NCBI GenBank assembly: GCA_910580235.1
Contig: CAJTVU010000002.1
Location: 372,001 to 436,000, forward strand
DNA: 64,000 nt
DNA from: an uncultured Dorea sp.
GTDB taxonomy: Bacteria; Bacillota; Clostridia; Lachnospirales; Lachnospiraceae
Direction of reading: 5' to 3'
Shown in pieces: positions 1 through 9,055 of this stretch. The notes below the pieces were generated by a model. It worked only from the letters and a program-made list of their open reading frames with translations. It searched no databases and was not told the origin of the DNA. Positions within the stretch are counted from its first letter, which is position 1. The number at the start of each line of letters is the position of its first letter. A program made the position numbers and the translations under genes.

Positions 1-609
1 ATAACAGGTAGCAGATACGATCCTGTCGCCGCGGATAATGATCGCGCCGTCATGGAGCGGGGTATTATGCTCGAATATATTTATAAGCACCTGCATGGAG
101 ACCTTACAGTCCATGTAAATGCCTGTACTTTCATACTCAGTGAGCCGGATCGCCTGTTCCACCACGATCAGCGCTCCGGTCTTCACCCGCCCCATATTGT
201 ATGCCGCGTCTACGATGCTCTCCATCGTCTCCTCGCTGAACCTGCCTCTATCACGAATCCCTGACGGTGGAACGACCGACGTGAAGAACCTTCTCTCCCC
301 CAGCTTCTCCAAAGCCCTCCGCAGCTCCGGCTGGAACACGACGACCGCCGCCGTGGCGAACACAGTGACTGCATTTCCCGCCAGGAACAGGATCGTGTGC
401 ATCTTAAATATAAAAGCGACCAGAATAAAAGCAGCAAGAACTACAATCCCGCGCAGAAGCATCCACGCCCTTGTGTTCTTAATCCACACCATCAACTGGT
501 AGATCAGATATGCCAGGATCAGCACTTCCAAAATGTCTGTCACATGGACTTCCGGAAAGTACACATCTGTCATAAAACGCCCCAGCACCGCTGATATGCG
601 CTGTTCCAC
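1..609 (-). CDS. cdaA: Diadenylate cyclase CdaA (3' end beyond window)
   Basis: Makes cyclic di-AMP from two ATP at the membrane, controlling potassium and cell-wall homeostasis in Firmicutes. The 203 residues present show the family order: three hydrophobic segments in about the first 90 residues, then the DisA_N catalytic domain with a DGA motif at residues 187-189 followed by a GDRIVSA stretch. The later RHR motif lies beyond the edge. I chose the GTG at 607-609 because a strong AAGGAGGTGA site sits 6 bases upstream; an in-frame ATG 12 codons later has no such site. It follows two membrane-protein genes on the same strand and is probably co-transcribed with them. The usual downstream partner ybbR would lie outside the window. 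Confidence 0.93.
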   Translation of the reverse strand, partial: MEQRISAVLGRFMTDVYFPEVHVTDILEVLILAYLIYQLMVWIKNTRAWMLLRGIVVLAAFILVAFIFKMHTILFLAGNAVTVFATAAVVVFQPELRRALEKLGERRFFTSVVPPSGIRDRGRFSEETMESIVDAAYNMGRVKTGALIVVEQAIRLTEYESTGIYMDCKVSMQVLINIFEHNTPLHDGAIIIRGDRIVSATCY

Positions 610-644
610 TCTCGGTCACCTCCTTTTCCAGCTTTTATTCTTAT

Positions 645-1715
645 TTATTTTAAATCCAGATCCTGTCTTAAGCTCTGAGTCAGAAGCATCCTGTCCACTT
701 CATCCATATCGTGCGTCGGCCCGCTCTTCCTCTCTTCCTGCCTCCGGCTCTTCCTGCGGACCTGAGCCGCATCGATGATCTCCGTCTCCTGCCGCTCGTT
801 TATCCGCTTTACCGTCTTCTCCGGTGTCGCTACAGACAGCTTCGGCACTGCCTTTACATAATAATAATATTCATCATCTTCATACTGAAGCCTCTCGCTT
901 CTTGCGTAATCCACTGAGAAAAAGAACAGCTCCAGGACAAGCCCTACTGCAATAGCCGCTACATTCCCTACGATCAAAAGAACAAAATCCGTCTCTTCCC
1001 CGAGAGCCATATCTCCTCCTGCAGCTACGACGATATTAACGACCGCTCCCAGTATGACTGCTATCTTCCAGGCATGGTTCACAGACTGTCTTCTCATCGT
1101 GTAGACGACAAGGTAGCTGATGACGAAAGCCGCCACAACGACCCACATCTCTTTATTCTGGAAAACACCTTTCACATACGCGGATATCTGACTCATCAGC
1201 CCTTCCGCGTCAGCGCCTTTCATACCGGCCGCCGCCTTTTCCACATACACCAGCATATAATACGTGATCGTTCCGCATCCAATCGCGATTATGGCTGTCG
1301 GAGCCAGAAGAAGGGCGCACGCCACCGGCATCACATACTGGATCTTCAGCACGAACGCAAGCGGTGTCAGCAGGACGATCAGAGCAGTCCTTGGAGACAG
1401 CCTGAAATAGAAGATATACATCACAAGGAACACAAGCGCCGTAACAGCAAGAGCCGCAAGCGACACTGCATACATGTGCGCCAGGATCAGCGCGCTCGCC
1501 GCGACGACAGTAAACATCATCGGAAGGAATGTACAGACGACCGCAAGAGCCGCCGATACTACAGGCGAAGACGCCATTTTCATATAGCCTATATTCGCAT
1601 TGATAGCATAAAACGTTGCAAACGCAAGGATCAGCTGCAATCCCTTATCAAAAATCCTGGAATTCTTCGCATATAGATCCTGGAATCTTTCCCGAAGTAA
1701 AAACAAACTGTCCAT
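645..1715 (-). CDS. Conserved multi-pass membrane protein upstream of cdaA
   Basis: 356 residues with roughly nine or ten hydrophobic segments between about residues 25 and 265, then a long hydrophilic, highly charged C-terminal tail of about 85 residues (EDDEYYYYVK, then many K, R and E). No enzymatic motif is recognised. It starts directly after the stop of the gene before it and ends about 35 bases before the cdaA ribosome site, so a shared transcript is likely. That position suggests a role linked to the cell envelope or c-di-AMP, but this is inference from neighbourhood only. The tail is probably cytoplasmic and could be a protein-interaction segment. Confidence 0.75.
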   Translation of the reverse strand: MDSLFLLRERFQDLYAKNSRIFDKGLQLILAFATFYAINANIGYMKMASSPVVSAALAVVCTFLPMMFTVVAASALILAHMYAVSLAALAVTALVFLVMYIFYFRLSPRTALIVLLTPLAFVLKIQYVMPVACALLLAPTAIIAIGCGTITYYMLVYVEKAAAGMKGADAEGLMSQISAYVKGVFQNKEMWVVVAAFVISYLVVYTMRRQSVNHAWKIAVILGAVVNIVVAAGGDMALGEETDFVLLIVGNVAAIAVGLVLELFFFSVDYARSERLQYEDDEYYYYVKAVPKLSVATPEKTVKRINERQETEIIDAAQVRRKSRRQEERKSGPTHDMDEVDRMLLTQSLRQDLDLK

Positions 1716-2111
1716 CTATCTCTTCTCCTTTTCGTACATCTTCAATAATTTTAGCAGATCATGATTGTATTTCTTCACTCTCTGCCTTGCGTTCTTGTGC
1801 TTCTTGTTATATATATGGCTGGTAATGAACGCATATACGATCACTGCCACCAGATAGCCTGCGATGGCTACGGCGCCAAGCGTCACAAGAAACCCCACAG
1901 ACATATTGGCAAGCAGAGCCTGAAGCCCTGCCAGCACGATGATCCCTGCCAGACATGCATATCCGATAGTCGTCCAGATAATAGAGCATACAACATGCAT
2001 GCCCGCATAATCTTTCCTATAATACTCGCTGATCTTAAAATCTTCCTTGCCCTGCGTCTGCTCATACAGCGCAAGCCTCGTCATCAATCTCACTCTCTCT
2101 TCATCTAACAT
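1716..2111 (-). CDS. Small two-helix membrane protein
   Basis: 131 residues when started at the ATG at 2109-2111, which has a GAGGTGG ribosome site at 2115-2121; a longer reading to 2141 has no site. The N-terminal 45 residues are hydrophilic, two hydrophobic segments follow (about residues 42-65 and 73-98), and the C-terminus is rich in lysine and arginine with a possible short coiled coil (VKKYNHDLLKLLKMYEKEKR). The function is not recognised. Its stop abuts the next membrane-protein gene, so the two are translationally close and probably act together. The arrangement looks like a Lachnospiraceae-specific pair preceding cdaA. Confidence 0.7.
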   Translation of the reverse strand: MLDEERVRLMTRLALYEQTQGKEDFKISEYYRKDYAGMHVVCSIIWTTIGYACLAGIIVLAGLQALLANMSVGFLVTLGAVAIAGYLVAVIVYAFITSHIYNKKHKNARQRVKKYNHDLLKLLKMYEKEKR

Positions 2112-2169
2112 AGTCCACCTCAAAGTGCATGCTCCTACCAATTAAACATCATTTTTAGTATAGCAAATA

Positions 2170-2874
2170 TCAGTAACCTTGTCCAATACTTATAGTCAAA
2201 AAATAAACTTTTTGGACGCCCGCCTTCTTTAATGTTTCTGCAACAGCGCTGACGGTATTCCCAGTCGTATAGATATCATCGATCACAAGAACGCGCTTCG
2301 CCCCTTCCAGGCTCTTCCCCGCCGCAAACGCCCCTTTCATGTTCTTACGCCTCAGCCTGTCATTAAGGATTTTTTGAGGCTTTGTGTCACGCACTCTTAA
2401 GACTGCTTTCGCATTAACTGGGACATGAAGGAGCTTCCCTAATTCCTTCGCCAGTATCTCCGCCTGATTATATCCTCTTTTCCTCCTCCGCCGGGGATGA
2501 AGAGGGACGGGCACGATCATTTCTGGATCCCACCTTCTAAGCGGCGCCTTGAACGCTTCTGCCAGACAAGCCGCATAATATGCTGCGTAATAACGCTGGT
2601 TGTGATACTTGAACCTGTAAATGGATTCGCTCACAGGCTCTCTGTGGAGCCAGAGCGCCGCGCCTCTGTCATACGCATGATCTGCATGTGAGCAATCATG
2701 GCAATACTCCCTCTCCTCATAACGGATCGGCTTGCCGCACTTCATGCACCTCGGCTCCTGGATGACAAGAGCTTCCAACTTTTCTCTGCACGACAAACAG
2801 GCGCCCTCCTTCTCTGCCTTCTCGCAGAAAGGGCACCGATTGGGCCACAGCAATTCTTTTATTGATATCTTCAT
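2170..2874 (-). CDS. comFC: ComF-family phosphoribosyltransferase-like protein
   Basis: ComFC-type protein needed in naturally competent bacteria for handling incoming DNA and also linked to primosome and repair functions. The N-terminus carries a zinc ribbon (CPFC, CLSC, then CMKC and CHDC pairs in the first 65 residues) and the C-terminal half a type I PRTase fold with the PRPP-loop signature VLVIDDIYTTGNT near residues 195-207. At 234 residues it has the usual family length. Its ATG overlaps the stop of recD2 by four bases, so the two are translationally coupled. No comFA helicase is adjacent, so a transformation role cannot be claimed from context. Confidence 0.9.
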   Translation of the reverse strand: MKISIKELLWPNRCPFCEKAEKEGACLSCREKLEALVIQEPRCMKCGKPIRYEEREYCHDCSHADHAYDRGAALWLHREPVSESIYRFKYHNQRYYAAYYAACLAEAFKAPLRRWDPEMIVPVPLHPRRRRKRGYNQAEILAKELGKLLHVPVNAKAVLRVRDTKPQKILNDRLRRKNMKGAFAAGKSLEGAKRVLVIDDIYTTGNTVSAVAETLKKAGVQKVYFLTISIGQGY

Positions 2875-5081
2875 ATAAATTCACGGATCCGCTCTGCCAG
2901 GCTTGTATTCCTGTCCTGTTCATGCTCGTTCTGTATCATTTCCTGGAACACAACGTCGCTCCCTACAAGGGTAACACATTTCTTCGCCCTTGTCACCGCC
3001 GTATACAGAAGATTACGGTAATACAGCTGCCTCGGCCCCTTTAGCAGAGGGATTACTACAGCCGGGTACTCGCTCCCCTGGGACTTATGTACCGTAATGG
3101 CATAGGCCAGCTCCAGCTCTTCCAGAAGGGCAAATGGATATTTTACGAGACGGCGCTCATCATATTCTACCGTCACAGCTTCCTCATAATCACTGATTCT
3201 CTTTATAACGCCCATATCTCCATTGAAGATCCCAACCCCTTTATCTACAGCCATGCCATATTTCGTCTGCACTTCCCACTCCAGCTGGTAGTTGTTCTTA
3301 ATCTGCATGACCTTATCTCCCTCGCGGAACAAACGGTCTCCTGCCTCCCGCTCATTTTTGTCTTTCGACGGCGGATTTAAATATTCTTGCAAGATCCTGT
3401 TCAGCCTCTCCACCCCAAGAAGCCCTTTCCGCATAGGCGTAAGCACTTGTATATCATAAGGCCCCGCCTCCACATATTTGGGCAGCTTCTCCCGGATCAG
3501 CGTAATTACAATGCTGATGATCACATTCGGATCCTGCCTCTTAAGGAAGAAGAAATCCCTGCTCTTATTATCCAGCACGACTTCCTCGCCTCGATTGATT
3601 TTATGTGCGTTCACTACAATATCGCTCTCCCCCGCCTGGCGGAAGATCTTCGTCAGCATGACGACAGAAAAGCAGTGGGAAGAGATGATGTCTTTTAGCA
3701 CGCTCCCTGCCCCGACGCTTGGAAGCTGATTGCTGTCCCCAACAAGTATCAGCCTCGTACCCGGGACTATGGCGTTTAGAAGCGCATACATCAGGGGCAG
3801 ATCTACCATGGACGTCTCGTCAATAATGATCGCATCCGCTTCCAGCGGATTCTCTGCATTACGGACAAATCCTGTCTTTCCTTCCTCCTCGGGATTGCCG
3901 CTGACCTCCAGAAGCCTGTGGATCGTCTGCGCCTCGCACCCGGTGGCCTCTGTCATCCGTTTTGCCGCCCTTCCCGTAGGAGCCGCAAGGAATATATCCA
4001 TTCCTTCTCCTTCAAAGTAGCGGATCATCGTATTAATGGTGGTAGTCTTTCCCGTCCCCGGCCCTCCTGTCAGGACGAATACCCCATGGCGCACCGCCTC
4101 TTTCACGGCAGTCCTCTGGAGCTCGTCCAGAACCAGCCCTGTCCCGTCCTCTATGGCATGCAGGCGGCGCTCCATCTTCTCTTCAGATACGTCTTCCATC
4201 ACATTCAGATCATGGAGCATCCTGGCCACATTCATTTCCATATAATAGTAATGGGCAGCATATACTTTTGTCTCATCCGCTTCTTTCTTAAGCACGACCT
4301 TTTTCTCCATGGCAAGATCCATAAGATATTTCTCAATATGCTCGATCTCTACGTCTAAAAGCTGCCCTGTGCGCCTTAAGAGGACGTCTTCAGACAGGTA
4401 CACATGCCCCTCCCCCACGCACTGCAAAAGAGTATAAAAGATACCGCTGCGTATGCGATAATCTGAATCCGCATGGATTCCTACTTTTGCTGCAATCTCA
4501 TCCGCCGTCTTAAAACCTACCCCCTGGACATGGTCGGCCATCTGATACGGGTTCTCTTCTATCACCCGGTAAATACTCTGCCCATAATAACTGTATATCT
4601 TTGCTGCAAGGGCGATAGAAACGCCATATTTCTGAAGATAGATCATTGCTTCGCGCATATCCCTCTTCTCTTCCATCTGAACAGCGATCTCCCTTGCCTT
4701 CCGCTCACTGATCCCCTTAATCTCGGCAAGACGTTCCGGCTCCTCCTCAATAATGCGGAAAGTGTCTTCCCTGAACTTCTCCACGATCCGCCCTGCCAAA
4801 GAAGCCCCGACGCCTTTTATAGCGCCGGAGCCAAGATACCTTTCGATGGACACCAGGTCTTCGGGAGCGCATACTTTGGATGTCTCCACCTGAAGCTGAG
4901 TGCCATATAATTTGTGGACGGTGTATTCTCCAGCCAGCTCCAGAAGCTCCCCTTCTTCTATATAGTGGAACTTTCCTACACAAGTAAGGTCGCCGTCCTC
5001 ATTATTCAAATTAAATACTGTATATCCGTTCTCTTCGTTCCGGTATACAATGTGCTCTACATATCCTTTTATCTGTTCCAT
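2871..5081 (-). CDS. recD2: RecD2-type ATP-dependent 5'-3' DNA helicase
   Basis: Superfamily 1B helicase of the RecD2 type, acting in repair and replication-fork processing without RecBC. The 736 residues include an N-terminal OB-like and helix-hairpin-helix region (residues about 1-200, with KGVGASLAGRIV and GVGFKTADEIA), Walker A GGPGTGKTT near residue 339, Walker B DETSMVDL, and the C-terminal helicase motif ITVHKSQGSEYP. The length is typical of RecD2. The ribosome site is weak, consistent with coupling to the mreB-like gene ending 7 bases upstream. It overlaps comFC at its 3' end. Confidence 0.93.
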   Translation of the reverse strand: MEQIKGYVEHIVYRNEENGYTVFNLNNEDGDLTCVGKFHYIEEGELLELAGEYTVHKLYGTQLQVETSKVCAPEDLVSIERYLGSGAIKGVGASLAGRIVEKFREDTFRIIEEEPERLAEIKGISERKAREIAVQMEEKRDMREAMIYLQKYGVSIALAAKIYSYYGQSIYRVIEENPYQMADHVQGVGFKTADEIAAKVGIHADSDYRIRSGIFYTLLQCVGEGHVYLSEDVLLRRTGQLLDVEIEHIEKYLMDLAMEKKVVLKKEADETKVYAAHYYYMEMNVARMLHDLNVMEDVSEEKMERRLHAIEDGTGLVLDELQRTAVKEAVRHGVFVLTGGPGTGKTTTINTMIRYFEGEGMDIFLAAPTGRAAKRMTEATGCEAQTIHRLLEVSGNPEEEGKTGFVRNAENPLEADAIIIDETSMVDLPLMYALLNAIVPGTRLILVGDSNQLPSVGAGSVLKDIISSHCFSVVMLTKIFRQAGESDIVVNAHKINRGEEVVLDNKSRDFFFLKRQDPNVIISIVITLIREKLPKYVEAGPYDIQVLTPMRKGLLGVERLNRILQEYLNPPSKDKNEREAGDRLFREGDKVMQIKNNYQLEWEVQTKYGMAVDKGVGIFNGDMGVIKRISDYEEAVTVEYDERRLVKYPFALLEELELAYAITVHKSQGSEYPAVVIPLLKGPRQLYYRNLLYTAVTRAKKCVTLVGSDVVFQEMIQNEHEQDRNTSLAERIREFI

Positions 5082-5087
5082 CTGTAA

Positions 5088-6074
5088 TCATTCTTTTCGT
5101 GCGCTCATCAGCTCTACGAACTGGCCTGTCCCAATGGCCACTACCTGCATCGGCTCTTCCGCCGTCATCGTATTGATCCCTGTCCGCTCCTCGATCATCT
5201 CTTCCAGCCCCCGGAGCATAGCACCTCCTCCAGTCAGGACGATCCCCCGGTCTAAAATATCCGCAGACAGCTCTGGCGGTGTGCGCTCAAGCACGCCGAT
5301 GACTGCCTCTACGATCTGCCCCGTCGTCTCACGAAGAGCCTCTTCCGTCTCTGCCGACGTAACCTTAACAGTCTTCGGAAGCCCGGTCACAAGATTCCTG
5401 CCCCTTACTTCTATTACCTCATTGTCAATGAGCGGGTATGTCGTCCCTATCTTAATCTTAATGTCCTCTGCCGTGCGCTCCCCGATCAGAAGATTGTGCT
5501 TCTTACGCATATACCGCACGATAGCCTCGTCGAAATCATCTCCCGCCAGCTTGATAGAAGTGTTCACCACCGTGCCTCCAAGGGAGATGACCGCGATATC
5601 CGACGTCCCTCCTCCGATATCCACGATCATGTTGCCGCAAGGCTTCGAAATGTCGATGCCCGCCCCGATCGCCGCGGCTACCGGCTCTTCAATCAGCTGC
5701 ACTTCCCGGGCTCCCGCCGCGTAGGCCGCCTCTTCCACGGCCTTCCTCTCCACCTCGGTAACGCCGCTTGGCACGCACATACTGATCCGCGGCTTCTTAA
5801 ACGTCCGTCTTCCGAGCGCCTTCTGCACGAAATATTTAATCATCTTCTCTGTCACGGTATAATCAGAGATGACTCCCTGTCTCAAAGGGCGGATCGCCAC
5901 GATATTCCCCGGCGTCCTTCCAAGCATCAGGCGCGCCTCCTCCCCGATCGCTTTCACCTCGTTACTGTCCCTGTCAAATGCGACCACGGATGGTTCTTTT
6001 AATATCACGCCTTTCCCTTTTACATATACAAGAATGCTGGCCGTACCTAAATCAATCCCTATATCTGCTGCCAT
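5088..6074 (-). CDS. mreB: MreB/Mbl-family actin-like cell-shape protein
   Basis: Bacterial actin that guides cell-wall elongation at the membrane. Nucleotide-binding motifs are clear: phosphate-1 GIDLGTASILVYVKGKG at the N-terminus, phosphate-2 VDIGGGTSDIAVISLGG near residue 150, and the adenosine motif GIVLTGGGAMLRGLEE near residue 285. The 328 residues are a normal length. The gene stands without mreC/mreD, which suggests the Mbl or MreBH-like paralogue rather than the mreBCD copy, so the symbol is given at family level. The start is supported by AAAGGAG about 9 bases upstream. About 115 bases separate it from uvrA; I see no clear terminator there. Confidence 0.9.
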   Translation of the reverse strand: MAADIGIDLGTASILVYVKGKGVILKEPSVVAFDRDSNEVKAIGEEARLMLGRTPGNIVAIRPLRQGVISDYTVTEKMIKYFVQKALGRRTFKKPRISMCVPSGVTEVERKAVEEAAYAAGAREVQLIEEPVAAAIGAGIDISKPCGNMIVDIGGGTSDIAVISLGGTVVNTSIKLAGDDFDEAIVRYMRKKHNLLIGERTAEDIKIKIGTTYPLIDNEVIEVRGRNLVTGLPKTVKVTSAETEEALRETTGQIVEAVIGVLERTPPELSADILDRGIVLTGGGAMLRGLEEMIEERTGINTMTAEEPMQVVAIGTGQFVELMSARKE

Positions 6075-6188
6075 CTACGAAACTCCTTTCGCTACGCTAT
6101 CATCTATCTTATACCGTTACGCTTTGTTTGAAAACCCTTTTTTCCTTAATTATCTATGAAGAAGCTCCCTTCCCATCGAAAATAAGGG

Positions 6189-9032
6189 CTATTTGTCAAG
6201 CATATGCCGGATATATTTCCCGGTATAAGACACCGGATCCGCAGCGACTTCTTCCGGCGTCCCCTTCGCGATCACAGTTCCGCCCTTGTCGCCTCCCTCC
6301 GGCCCCATATCGATGATATAGTCCGCTGTCTTAATTACATCCAGATTATGTTCGATCACTACCACAGTATTCCCATCTGCCGCCAAACGATGCAAGATTT
6401 CTGTTAATTTATGCACATCTGCAAAATGAAGCCCCGTCGTCGGCTCATCAAGAATGTAGATCGTCTTCCCTGTACTCCTCTTGCTCAATTCTGTCGCAAG
6501 CTTGATCCGCTGAGCCTCTCCCCCTGACAGCTGGGTGGATGGCTGGCCAAGGCGGATATAGGAAAGCCCCACATCGTAAAGCGTCTCCATCTTCCTCCGT
6601 ATACTGGGGATATGCTCGAAGAAATGCAGCGCCTCTTCCACGGTCATATTCAGCACATCGTAAATGCTCTTCCCCTTATACTTCACTTCCAGCGTCTCAC
6701 GGTTGTACCGCTTCCCATGGCACACCTCACAAGGCACGTACACATCGGGCAGGAAATGCATCTCGATCTTCAAGATCCCATCCCCGGCACATGCTTCGCA
6801 TCGTCCGCCTTTCACATTGAAGCTGAAACGTCCCTTCTTATATCCCTTCGCCTTCGCGTCCGGCGTAGCCGCGAACAGATCGCGGATCAGGTCGAAAACA
6901 CCGGTGTATGTGGCCGGATTGGAACGGGGCGTCCGTCCGATCGGCGACTGATCGATGTTAATGACTTTATCCAGATTATCAATCCCCCGGATATCCGTAT
7001 GCTTCCCCGGGATCGTCCTCGCCCGGTTCAGCTCCTTTGCGAGACGCTTATACAGGATCTCGTTGATCAGAGAACTTTTCCCTGACCCGGAGACCCCGGT
7101 AATGCACGTCAGGATCCCAAGAGGGATCTCCACATCTACATTTTTCAGATTGTTCTCCCTGGCTCCCGTGATCTGGATCCATCCCGCGGGGGCAGTACGC
7201 TCCTCTGGCACAGGAATACGTATCCTCCCGCTCAGATACGCGCCGGTCAGAGATTTCTTATTTTTCATAATCTCGGCCGCCGTCCCTTCGGCAATCACTT
7301 CTCCTCCATGTTCGCCGGCCCCCGGCCCGATATCGACAATGTGGTCCGCCTCCCGCATAGTGTCCTCGTCATGCTCCACTACAAGGACAGAATTCCCCAA
7401 ATCCCTTAAATGCTTCAGTGTATTGAGCAATTTGTCATTGTCCCTCTGATGGAGGCCGATGCTCGGCTCGTCCAGAATATAAGCGACTCCTACAAGGCCG
7501 GAGCCGATCTGGGTCGCCAGCCGGATCCTCTGCGCCTCCCCGCCGGAAAGGGATCCCGTAGCGCGGGCAAGGGTCAGATAGTCAAGCCCCACATCCATCA
7601 GAAAGCGGATCCTCGCCTGTATCTCCTTCAATATCTGATCCCCGATCAGCCTCTGCTGCTCGGTCAGCTCCAGCTTATCCATAAAATCCTGCAGCCGCTC
7701 GATCGAAAGAGCCGTCAGCTCCGAAATATTCCTGTCCCCCACAGTCACGGCCAGAGCCTCGGGCTTCAACCTGTGCCCGCCGCAGACACGGCACGGTGTA
7801 ATCCGCATAAATTCCTCATACTCTGCCTTCATATAATCCGAAGATGTCTCCCGGTAGCGCCGCTCCACATTTTTAATGAGCCCTTCAAACTCCACATCGT
7901 AAACGCCTTCGCCGCGCTGTCCTTTGTACCATACTTTAAATTCCTTGCCCTCCGTACCGTAGAGCAGGATGTCATGCACTTTCTGTGGATAATCCTTAAA
8001 AGGCGTCTCGAGAGAGAACTTATATTCTTTGCTGAGAGCCTGCAAGATAGCATAGGTAAAGCTTTTCGGATCGGTACAGGACTGCCATCCTATAACTGCG
8101 ATAGCGCCCTCGGCTATGCTCAGTCTCTTATCGGGGATCATCAGGTCTTCATCAAATTCCATCTTGTACCCCAGGCCAAAACACTCCGGGCACGCCCCAA
8201 ACGGATTGTTAAAGGAAAAGCTTCTCGGCTCGATCTCATCAATACTGATGCCGCAGTCCGGACAGGAAAAGCTCTGGCTGAAATTCATCGGCTCACCACC
8301 AATGACGTCCACCGTCATAAGCCCTTCTGCAAGATGCAGCACGTTTTCAATAGAATCTGTCAGCCTCTTCTCAATCCCCTCCTTCACCACAAGCCTGTCC
8401 ACGATAATCTCTATATTGTGCTTAATATTTTTGTCAAGGTTGATCTCCTCTGTCAGCTCATAGAGATTCCCGTCCACGCGCACACGGACATATCCGCTCT
8501 TCTTCGCACGCTCCAGCACCTTTGCGTGAGTCCCCTTTCTCCCTCTCACGACCGGAGCCAGCAGCTGGATCTTCGTCTGTCCCGGCAGGGCCATGATCTG
8601 ATCTACCATCTGATCCACTGTCTGCTTCTTAATCTCTTTCCCGCAGCTGGGGCAGTGCGGGATCCCAATCCGCGCGTAGAGGAGACGGAAATAGTCATAA
8701 ATCTCCGTCACAGTACCGACTGTGGAGCGAGGATTGCGGTTCGTAGACTTCTGGTCGATAGAGATGGCCGGTGAAAGCCCTTCAATGCTCTCCACATCCG
8801 GCTTCTCCATCTGCCCCAGGAACTGCCTCGCGTAAGAAGAGAGCGATTCCATGTACCTTCGCTGCCCTTCCGCATAAATGGTGTCAAATGCCAGGGACGA
8901 TTTCCCAGAGCCGCTGATCCCCGTCAGCACTACCAGCTCATTTCTCGGAATATTGAGATCAATATTCTTCAGATTATGCTCATTCGCCCCTCTGATCCTA
9001 ATGTATTGTCTGTCGTCTCTTTTTCTGGCCAT
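6189..9032 (-). CDS. uvrA: UvrABC excinuclease subunit A
   Basis: Damage-sensing ABC-type ATPase of nucleotide excision repair, acting as a dimer with UvrB. Two ATPase modules are present: first Walker A GISGSGKSSLAFDTIYAEG near the N-terminus, second GVSGSGKSSLINEIL near residue 640, each with an LSGGEAQRI signature. Zinc-finger cysteine pairs are visible (CPSC, CPDC...CPEC, CEAC...CEVC). The start is either TTG at 9036-9038 or ATG at 9030-9032; a GGGAG site lies 6 bases before the TTG and 12 before the ATG, so the TTG is possible and would add two residues. It lies immediately downstream of uvrB in one operon, under the SOS-like uvrB promoter. Confidence 0.97.
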   Translation of the reverse strand: MARKRDDRQYIRIRGANEHNLKNIDLNIPRNELVVLTGISGSGKSSLAFDTIYAEGQRRYMESLSSYARQFLGQMEKPDVESIEGLSPAISIDQKSTNRNPRSTVGTVTEIYDYFRLLYARIGIPHCPSCGKEIKKQTVDQMVDQIMALPGQTKIQLLAPVVRGRKGTHAKVLERAKKSGYVRVRVDGNLYELTEEINLDKNIKHNIEIIVDRLVVKEGIEKRLTDSIENVLHLAEGLMTVDVIGGEPMNFSQSFSCPDCGISIDEIEPRSFSFNNPFGACPECFGLGYKMEFDEDLMIPDKRLSIAEGAIAVIGWQSCTDPKSFTYAILQALSKEYKFSLETPFKDYPQKVHDILLYGTEGKEFKVWYKGQRGEGVYDVEFEGLIKNVERRYRETSSDYMKAEYEEFMRITPCRVCGGHRLKPEALAVTVGDRNISELTALSIERLQDFMDKLELTEQQRLIGDQILKEIQARIRFLMDVGLDYLTLARATGSLSGGEAQRIRLATQIGSGLVGVAYILDEPSIGLHQRDNDKLLNTLKHLRDLGNSVLVVEHDEDTMREADHIVDIGPGAGEHGGEVIAEGTAAEIMKNKKSLTGAYLSGRIRIPVPEERTAPAGWIQITGARENNLKNVDVEIPLGILTCITGVSGSGKSSLINEILYKRLAKELNRARTIPGKHTDIRGIDNLDKVINIDQSPIGRTPRSNPATYTGVFDLIRDLFAATPDAKAKGYKKGRFSFNVKGGRCEACAGDGILKIEMHFLPDVYVPCEVCHGKRYNRETLEVKYKGKSIYDVLNMTVEEALHFFEHIPSIRRKMETLYDVGLSYIRLGQPSTQLSGGEAQRIKLATELSKRSTGKTIYILDEPTTGLHFADVHKLTEILHRLAADGNTVVVIEHNLDVIKTADYIIDMGPEGGDKGGTVIAKGTPEEVAADPVSYTGKYIRHMLDK

Positions 9033-9055
9033 ACTCAATCGTATCTCCCTTTCCT

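Noticed and set aside
7410..8774. 454-codon plus-strand reading frame opposite uvrA
   Set aside because: It is fully antisense to well-conserved uvrA motifs and has no ribosome site or recognisable domains; a GC-driven shadow frame.
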